The position numbers and the translations under genes were made by a program. The notes under the pieces were generated by a model. That model was not told where the DNA came from and ran no database searches. It saw only the letters and a program-made list of their open reading frames with translations. Below are positions 15,639-20,225 of a DNA stretch of 20,225 bases, in pieces. Source of the stretch: an uncultured Eggerthellaceae bacterium (GTDB lineage Bacteria > Actinomycetota > Coriobacteriia > Coriobacteriales > Eggerthellaceae); assembly GCA_910577495.1 (NCBI GenBank), contig CAJTML010000026.1:1-20225 (forward strand). Reading direction: 5' to 3'. Numbering within the stretch: the first letter of the stretch is position 1; every line of letters starts with the position of its first letter.

Positions 15639-16262
15639 ATGACGACTATTGACATCAAAGACGCGAGTGGAAAGAAGGCCGGCTCTGCTGACCTGGCTCC
15701 CTCGGTGTTCGGCATTGAGCCGAACGTGCCCGTCATGCACCAGGTCGTGCGTGCACAGCGCGCCTCCTGGCGACAGGGCACCCATGACACGCGTACGCGT
15801 GGCGAAGTTCGTGGCGGCGGCAAGAAGCCGTATCGTCAGAAGGGCACGGGTCGTGCTCGCCAGGGTACTATCCGCGCACCTCAATGGGCAGGCGGCGGTA
15901 CCGTATTTGGCCCGCACCCGCGCAGCTACGCTTTCAGCGTAAACAAGAAGGAGATCAAGCTTGCAATGCGCTCTGCGCTCTCTGCTAAGCTGGCTGACGA
16001 TCAGCTGATGGTTGTAAAGGACTTCGACTTCGCGGAGCCTTCAACCAAGGCAGCTGCAGCAGCACTGAAGGCACTTGACCTGAACGGTCGCGTGACCCTC
16101 GTGATTGCTGACGACGCAGTGAACACCTTCCTGTCATTCCGTAATATCCAATCGGTGACCATCGTTCCGGCGCGTTCGATCAACACCTATGACTTGATTG
16201 ACAACAAGATGCTCGTTGTAACCGAGTCTGCACTGAAATACATCGAGGAGGTGCTTGCATAA
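15639..16262 (+). CDS. rplD: 50S ribosomal protein L4
   Basis: 23S rRNA-binding protein lining the exit tunnel; in E. coli it also represses its own operon. 207 residues; the tunnel loop is seen in GGGKKPYRQKGTGRARQGT. I chose ATG 15639, ten bases after AAAGGAG, over the in-frame TTG at 15630, which almost touches the ribosome binding site. Its TAA stop shares one base with the rplW start (TAATG), which implies translational coupling. Confidence 0.97.
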   Translation: MTTIDIKDASGKKAGSADLAPSVFGIEPNVPVMHQVVRAQRASWRQGTHDTRTRGEVRGGGKKPYRQKGTGRARQGTIRAPQWAGGGTVFGPHPRSYAFSVNKKEIKLAMRSALSAKLADDQLMVVKDFDFAEPSTKAAAAALKALDLNGRVTLVIADDAVNTFLSFRNIQSVTIVPARSINTYDLIDNKMLVVTESALKYIEEVLA

Positions 16263-16549
16263 TGAACAAGGATCCCCGCGAGGTCATCATTCGCCCCGTG
16301 ATTACGGAGCACAGCTATGACATGATGGAGCGCAACACCTACACCTTTGAGGTGGCTAAGGATGCGAACAAAATTGAGATCCGTCAGGCTATTGAGGCTA
16401 TCTTTGACGTGACCGTGACCAAGGTTAACACCATGAACGTGAAGTCAAAGCCGAAGCGCGTGCGTTACCAAGAGGGTCGCACCCGCACCTGGAAAAAGGC
16501 CATGGTTACCCTCAAAGAGGGCGACACCATTGAGCTTTTCGCCTCGTAA
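16262..16549 (+). CDS. rplW: 50S ribosomal protein L23
   Basis: Tunnel-exit protein that docks trigger factor and SRP; 95 residues, normal length. It shows the L23 pattern VIIRPVITEHSYDMME, YTFEVAKDANKIEIRQAIE, and a basic C-terminal KSKPKRVRYQEGRTRTWKKA. It overlaps rplD by one base. Unusually, no rplB follows: the transcription unit ends in a terminator about 110 bases on and unrelated genes begin. Confidence 0.97.
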   Translation: MNKDPREVIIRPVITEHSYDMMERNTYTFEVAKDANKIEIRQAIEAIFDVTVTKVNTMNVKSKPKRVRYQEGRTRTWKKAMVTLKEGDTIELFAS

Positions 16550-16567
16550 ATAAGGCTTAAGCGCGAT

Positions 16568-16598
16568 GCAAGACCCAGGCAGTGTGCGTTGGTCTTGC
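16568..16598 (+). other. Perfect stem-loop downstream of rplW
   Basis: GCAAGACC (16568-16575) and GGTCTTGC (16591-16598) pair perfectly over a 15-base loop, 19 bases after the rplW stop. No T tract follows. It may protect the 3' end of the message, or be a remnant of a former operon continuation. It is distinct from the intrinsic terminator further on. Confidence 0.5.
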
Positions 16599-16655
16599 GC
16601 AAGTAAGTCTGATTATCGGTTGTGCGAGCGCCGTGTGCGCAGGTAGACCGAAACG

Positions 16656-16695
16656 AAGCCCCGGTATGAGCAGTGTGCTTGTGCCGGGGCTTTTT
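16656..16695 (+). terminator. Intrinsic terminator ending the str/S10 block
   Basis: AAGCCCCGG (16656-16664) pairs with CCGGGGCTT (16684-16692), a nine-base GC-rich stem with a 19-base loop that runs straight into TTTTT (16691-16695). It is the strongest terminator in the window. Bases 16696-16796 beyond it hold short GC-rich repeats (a TTCAC/GTGAA hairpin near 16755-16769) but no gene that I can support. Confidence 0.9.
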
Positions 16696-16796
16696 GCGTG
16701 CTGCCGAGGGGGTACACCCCACCAGGAGGCGCACCCCACCGATGCGCACCAAGCTTCACTTCGCGTGAAAACCTTAAACCTCCCGTAAACTTTTGT

Positions 16797-16817
16797 TTGT
16801 AGTGCCCGTACTACAAT
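16797..16817 (+). promoter_or_regulatory. Inverted repeat over the promoter of the ATP-grasp cassette
   Basis: TTGTAGT (16797-16803) and ACTACAA (16810-16816) are perfect seven-base inverted arms with a six-base centre. The right arm contains TACAAT (16812-16817), a good -10 box; the matching -35 (ACTTTT, 16789-16794) is poor. A weak -35 with a dyad on the -10 suggests regulated expression, probably repression. It lies about 70 bases before the first gene of the cassette. Confidence 0.45.
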
Positions 16818-16885
16818 GAAGGGGAGCGGTTTTGGTACACCAGATGGGTGGCCAAAGCTGAAGGGGCACGTTAGGATGGCGAACT

Positions 16886-18199
16886 ATGTACACACGCCTC
16901 GTTGGATACACCGACAAAATCAATCAGCAACTGGCGCGCTACGGCGTGAAATTCGGCATTTACAAAGGGGGCGAATTCGACGAGCGCCTGTTTCCGTTTG
17001 ATGCGGTACCGCGTATCATTACGCTTTCGAACTGGGAGTTTTTAGAGCGCGGGCTCATCCAGCGCGTTGATGCACTCAATGCATACCTGCGCGATATCTA
17101 TAACGAGGCAAACATCATCAAAGACGGTATCGTACCGAAACACTTCGCGTATGCCTCTTCGGGCTATTTGCCGCAGTGTGAACAGATTGTGCCTCCGCAG
17201 GGGGTTTATTCGCACATCTCAGGTATTGATCTGGTGGAAGGCAAAGACGATCAGTGGTATGTGCTTGAAGACAACCTGCGCATTCCTTCAGGGGCGTCAT
17301 ATCCGCTTATTGCGCGTAACTTGTGTCGAAAATGCGACGCGGAGACGTTTCGCAAGGTGCCGCTCATTGACAATCGAGACTACGGAGATCAGCTGCGCGA
17401 GGTGATCGACGCGGTTTCGTGTGGTGGCATTACGGTGGTGCTCACGCCGGGCAGGTTTAACTCGGCATTCTTTGAGCACAGTTACTTAGCTGAGCGTATT
17501 GGTGCGGTGCTGGCGGAGCCCAGTGAGCTGTATGTGGAAGATGAGACGCTCTATTACCGCGATGCAACGCGCAACGTGAAGGTTGGGGCGGTGTACAGGC
17601 GCATCTCGGATGAGTATTTGGATCCGCTCTGCTTTCTCCCTGAGAGCCTTATTGGTGTTCCCAATTTGATGGGCGCCTATCGCGCGGGCAATGTGGCCAT
17701 CATTAACGCGCCGGGTAATGGCGCGGCAGATGACAAGGGCATTTACTACTTCGTCCCGCAGATGATCAAGTATTACTTAGGCGAAGAGCCGCTGCTGAAG
17801 AACGCGCCCACGTACCTGCCGTATTACGACGATGATCGGACATATGTGTTGGAACACGCGCATGAGCTGGTCATCAAGGATGTTGCTGAGGCGGGCGGAT
17901 ATGGCGTGGTGTTTGGAAGCGATCTTTCGCCCGAACGGCTGGAGGAAATCAAGCAGCAAATTGTTGCTGAGCCTCGTCGCTTCATTGCGCAAGAGGTGAT
18001 TGATTTTAAGTGCTTGCCAACCTGGATAGATGGCGAACTTGTCCCGCGCAAAGCCGATTTGCGTGCGTTTGTGCTTTCGGGAAAGCGCACCTCGGTTTGG
18101 CCAAGCGGGTTGACGCGGTATGCGCGCGAAGCAGGATCATCGGTGGTTAATTCGTCGCAAGGAGGAGGGTTTAAAGACACATGGGTACTCTCTCTTTAG
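16886..18199 (+). CDS. Circularly permuted ATP-grasp protein (COG2308 family)
   Basis: A 437-residue member of the circularly permuted ATP-grasp family found with Alpha-E and transglutaminase genes. Visible signatures are GIDLVEGKDDQWYVLEDN at about 112-129, followed by LRIPSG, and near the C-terminus GLTRYAREAGSSVVNSSQGG with KDTWVL. ATP-grasp enzymes activate a carboxylate as acyl phosphate and join it to an amine. In this family amide or peptide ligation is predicted from fold and gene context, not proven, and the substrate is unknown. The start at ATG 16886 has TTAGGA about nine bases upstream and the usual family N-terminus. It overlaps the next gene by 19 bases. It has no signal peptide and is presumably cytoplasmic. 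Confidence 0.88.
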   Translation: MYTRLVGYTDKINQQLARYGVKFGIYKGGEFDERLFPFDAVPRIITLSNWEFLERGLIQRVDALNAYLRDIYNEANIIKDGIVPKHFAYASSGYLPQCEQIVPPQGVYSHISGIDLVEGKDDQWYVLEDNLRIPSGASYPLIARNLCRKCDAETFRKVPLIDNRDYGDQLREVIDAVSCGGITVVLTPGRFNSAFFEHSYLAERIGAVLAEPSELYVEDETLYYRDATRNVKVGAVYRRISDEYLDPLCFLPESLIGVPNLMGAYRAGNVAIINAPGNGAADDKGIYYFVPQMIKYYLGEEPLLKNAPTYLPYYDDDRTYVLEHAHELVIKDVAEAGGYGVVFGSDLSPERLEEIKQQIVAEPRRFIAQEVIDFKCLPTWIDGELVPRKADLRAFVLSGKRTSVWPSGLTRYAREAGSSVVNSSQGGGFKDTWVLSL

Positions 18200-18867
18200 A
18201 ACGTACGCAGCGCCTGTTGTGGCTTGGTCGCTACATGGAGCGCAGTGTAACCACGCTCAAGTTTATCCTGGTAACGTATGACCGTGCGCTTGATTCGGTT
18301 GAGGGTAACTGGAAAGGCCAGCTAGAAGAGCTTGGTTTTGATAACGACAACGATGACCCGTGGGAGTTTTTCCATGAGTGCCTCTTTAGTCGCACGTTGC
18401 CCTCGTCGGTGTACTGCTCACTCTCTGCTGCATGCGGAAACGCGATGGTTTTACGCGATGTGATTGGCACTGAGTCGGCGGCGTATGTGCAGATGGCATT
18501 CAATGAGCTGGAACTGGCTGAGGTGTCGGATGCACCCTTGCTGGATTTGCAGCAGGTCATTGATATGATCATGGCCTTTAAGGGTAGCTGCGACGATTTC
18601 ATTACCAACGACGCCGCACGCAATATCGTCAAATGCGGTATCTCAATTGAGCGCATGGATTTGTACGCACGTCTCAATTACCGGCTTGATGATGTGCGTC
18701 GCGAAACCCAAAAGCTGGCAACTCGCATTGACAGAACGGGTCTTTCATATGACCGACAAGCGTTCAAACAGCTTATTGACCAGGTGTTTTCGCCACGTTT
18801 TCCCGCTGAGATAACCTATGATGAGCTTGGGGATTTGCTCGGGCTGATAGCGCGGGTGTTTTCATGA
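18181..18867 (+). CDS. Alpha-E domain protein (DUF403/COG2307), short form
   Basis: A helical protein of 228 residues; family members are usually near 310, so this one is short. The N-terminal LSLERTQRLLWLGRYMERS is the typical opening of the family. Helices with conserved acidic and arginine residues follow (CGISIERMDLYARLNYRLDD). No enzyme activity is established; it is assumed to work with the ATP-grasp partner. Its AAGGAGGAGGG ribosome binding site lies inside the preceding coding sequence, and its TGA overlaps the next start (ATGA), so the three genes are tightly coupled. Confidence 0.85.
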   Translation: MGTLSLERTQRLLWLGRYMERSVTTLKFILVTYDRALDSVEGNWKGQLEELGFDNDNDDPWEFFHECLFSRTLPSSVYCSLSAACGNAMVLRDVIGTESAAYVQMAFNELELAEVSDAPLLDLQQVIDMIMAFKGSCDDFITNDAARNIVKCGISIERMDLYARLNYRLDDVRRETQKLATRIDRTGLSYDRQAFKQLIDQVFSPRFPAEITYDELGDLLGLIARVFS

Positions 18868-19721
18868 GAATCCTTTCGTATGTGTTTGAGACCTCGCTTG
18901 CGTTTTCCGAGCCCGTAAGCCAGCACAGCTTCGTGCTGCGTTGTTTGCCGAAGCCCACCAATACGCAAAAGGTGATTGACTCGCAGCTCTACACGGATCC
19001 TCGCGTGGCGCTGTCGGAGCAGATTGATGGGTTTGGTAATCGTGTAGTGATGGGGTATTGCCCGCAGGAGCACGTCTCGTTTGATTTTTATACGACGGGT
19101 GTGGTGATGGTGGAGACGCAAAACACCGACACCACCCCCGCGCACCCGATGTATCTGCAGCCCTCTGAGTTGACGCATCTAACGGCGGAGCTGGTTGCGT
19201 GGGCGCAGTCGGTTGGCGCAGCGGCGCTTGGTGTGGCATCGAGCGACGCAGCAGCCACGCTTGCACCTGAAGCAATTATGGAGGTTGCCCAGACGCTCTG
19301 CTTATCGGTGCATGAGCACTTCGCCTATGTCCCGGGTACCACCTCGGTAGCAACAACCGCTGCTGATGCCTTCGCCGCCGCACGAGGGGTATGTCAGGAC
19401 TACGCCCATGTTCTCATTGTGCTGTGCCGCGCACTCGGCATTCCGGCGCGCTATGTAACGGGGCTTATGGTTGGCGAAGGCGCCACGCATGCTTGGGTTG
19501 AGGTACACGATGGCCTGCGCTGGCGCGGGTTGGATCCCACGAACAATTGCGTGGTAGGCGAAGATCATCTCATGTTTTCCACGGGTAGAGACTTTAATGA
19601 TTGCCCCATTGAGCGCGGCGTCTTTCGCGGTAATGCATTGCAGACGCAAACCGTAAAGGCTTCGGTTGGGCTGGATGCCGGGGCGGTAAATGCCGTTACA
19701 GCACGCTTGAAAATGCGCTAG
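18864..19721 (+). CDS. Transglutaminase-like cysteine peptidase (COG1305)
   Basis: 285 residues. An N-terminal beta-rich region typical of bacterial transglutaminase-like proteins (about 1-90) precedes the papain-fold core. The catalytic triad is visible: Cys177 in GVCQDYAH, His209 in THAWVE and Asp224 in GLDPTNN. Bacterial members act as peptidases or amide-bond transferases rather than true cross-linkers. It has no signal peptide or membrane segment and is probably cytoplasmic. Its start overlaps the Alpha-E stop by four bases. In the known ATP-grasp/Alpha-E/transglutaminase neighbourhood it is expected to cut or transfer the bond made by the ligase; that is inference. Confidence 0.92.
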   Translation: MRILSYVFETSLAFSEPVSQHSFVLRCLPKPTNTQKVIDSQLYTDPRVALSEQIDGFGNRVVMGYCPQEHVSFDFYTTGVVMVETQNTDTTPAHPMYLQPSELTHLTAELVAWAQSVGAAALGVASSDAAATLAPEAIMEVAQTLCLSVHEHFAYVPGTTSVATTAADAFAAARGVCQDYAHVLIVLCRALGIPARYVTGLMVGEGATHAWVEVHDGLRWRGLDPTNNCVVGEDHLMFSTGRDFNDCPIERGVFRGNALQTQTVKASVGLDAGAVNAVTARLKMR

Positions 19722-19762
19722 AGGCACGCGCACGTCACCTCGCTTTCGTGACAATTGCGAAG

Positions 19763-19796
19763 TTCGCGCGAAAGCTTTCGCCGTTTCCGCTATCAT
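19763..19796 (+). promoter_or_regulatory. Overlapping palindromes and -10 box before the ABC transporter gene
   Basis: TTCGCGCGAA (19763-19772) is a perfect ten-base palindrome that overlaps GCGAAAGCTTTCGC (19768-19781), a perfect fourteen-base one. TATCAT (19791-19796) downstream could be a -10 box, but no good -35 is seen, which fits an activated or repressor-covered promoter. A further GCTTTCG copy stands at 19742-19748. Confidence 0.4.
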
Positions 19797-19831
19797 GAGA
19801 AGTCTTAGAGGAATTGGTTAGGAGGCATGCT

Positions 19832-20225
19832 GTGGCGCTGGTTGAGTTTCGCGACGTGTGCAAGATCTATCACATGGGCGAGGTTGAGGTCGCCGCTGTT
19901 GATGGTATGTCTTTTGATATTGAAGCGGGGGAGTTGGTGGTGATTGTCGGCCCTTCGGGAGCTGGCAAAACCACGCTTTTGAACATGCTCGGTGGCATGG
20001 ATAGCCCCACGTCAGGAACCATTTCTATTGCGGGCAGGCACGTCAATGACTTCAGCGAAAATGAGCTGACATACTATCGCCGCTATGACATCGGCTTCGT
20101 CTTTCAGTTCTATAATCTCGTGCAGAACTTAAACGCGCTGGAAAACGTGGAACTGGCAAATCAGATCTGTAAAGACCCGCTGGATGCAACTGAGGTGCTC
20201 AATCAGGTTGGCCTGGGACACCGGC
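19832..20225 (+). CDS. ABC transporter ATP-binding protein, MacB/LolD type (3' end outside window)
   Basis: The 131 visible codons cover the start of an ABC ATPase. VEFRDVCKIYHMGEVEVAA is the typical opening of the MacB/LolD/FtsE-like group. Walker A GPSGAGKT is at 40-47 and the Q-loop is in FVFQFYNLVQ. The signature and Walker B motifs lie beyond the edge. Members of this group pair with an FtsX/MacB-type permease for export of peptides or lipoproteins, or extraction from the membrane; the permease would be expected just downstream. GTG 19832 follows AGGAGG by six bases. The nearby ATG at 19827 is out of frame. Separated from the cassette by 110 bases, it probably has its own promoter. Confidence 0.93.
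   Translation, partial: MALVEFRDVCKIYHMGEVEVAAVDGMSFDIEAGELVVIVGPSGAGKTTLLNMLGGMDSPTSGTISIAGRHVNDFSENELTYYRRYDIGFVFQFYNLVQNLNALENVELANQICKDPLDATEVLNQVGLGHR

Noticed and set aside
16816..17001. 61-residue frame starting at 16816
   Set aside because: It overlaps the ATP-grasp start in another phase and begins on the -10 box with no ribosome binding site.

Overview
This looks like a chromosomal segment from an actinobacterium of the class Coriobacteriia, probably the Eggerthellaceae branch (Eggerthella, Slackia or Cryptobacterium type). I infer this from four things. There is a LuxR-type regulator fused to a long hydrophobic MFS-like domain, sitting divergently from a Tat-exported flavoprotein reductase. 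There is a CBS-domain family II pyrophosphatase. GC content is moderate to high, with strong AAGGAG ribosome binding sites. The str/S10 ribosomal order is compatible. The species cannot be fixed without a search. I saw no tRNA, rRNA, insertion sequence or CRISPR array.

Layout: a probable gene start on the minus strand at the left edge (1-35); pcrA helicase (337-2796, +) convergent with a one-chain iron-sulfur L-serine dehydratase (2867-4642, -); a divergent promoter region; CBS-pyrophosphatase (4809-6176, +); a strong hairpin terminator that lies directly against the next start; a small PQ-loop/SemiSWEET-like membrane protein (6366-6731, +) and an M20 tripeptidase-like peptidase (6780-7886, +). 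The peptidase converges stop-on-stop with a LuxR-type membrane regulator (7883 to about 9366, -). That regulator appears frameshifted near its 5' end. A 315-base divergent region with a perfect dyad and a highly structured leader separates it from a Tat-lipoprotein FAD reductase (9682-11265, +).

Then comes a merged str/S10 block with its own strong promoter: rpsL, rpsG, fusA, rpsJ, rplC, rplD, rplW (11552-16549). There is no tuf between fusA and rpsJ, no rpoBC directly upstream, and the block stops at an intrinsic terminator after rplW where rplB is expected. Downstream is a compact overlapping three-gene cassette: a circularly permuted ATP-grasp ligase, a short Alpha-E protein and a transglutaminase-like cysteine peptidase (16886-19721). 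It has a dyad over its promoter. The window ends inside an ABC transporter ATPase (from 19832).

By function, most genes are housekeeping: DNA repair, serine catabolism to pyruvate, pyrophosphate removal, peptide use and translation. Two units look more specialised. One is the regulator/exported-reductase pair, probably a ligand-responsive respiratory or detoxifying reductase. The other is the ATP-grasp/Alpha-E/transglutaminase cassette, a conserved combination predicted to make and process a peptide-like bond but with no settled product. The second is the best candidate here for an undescribed system.
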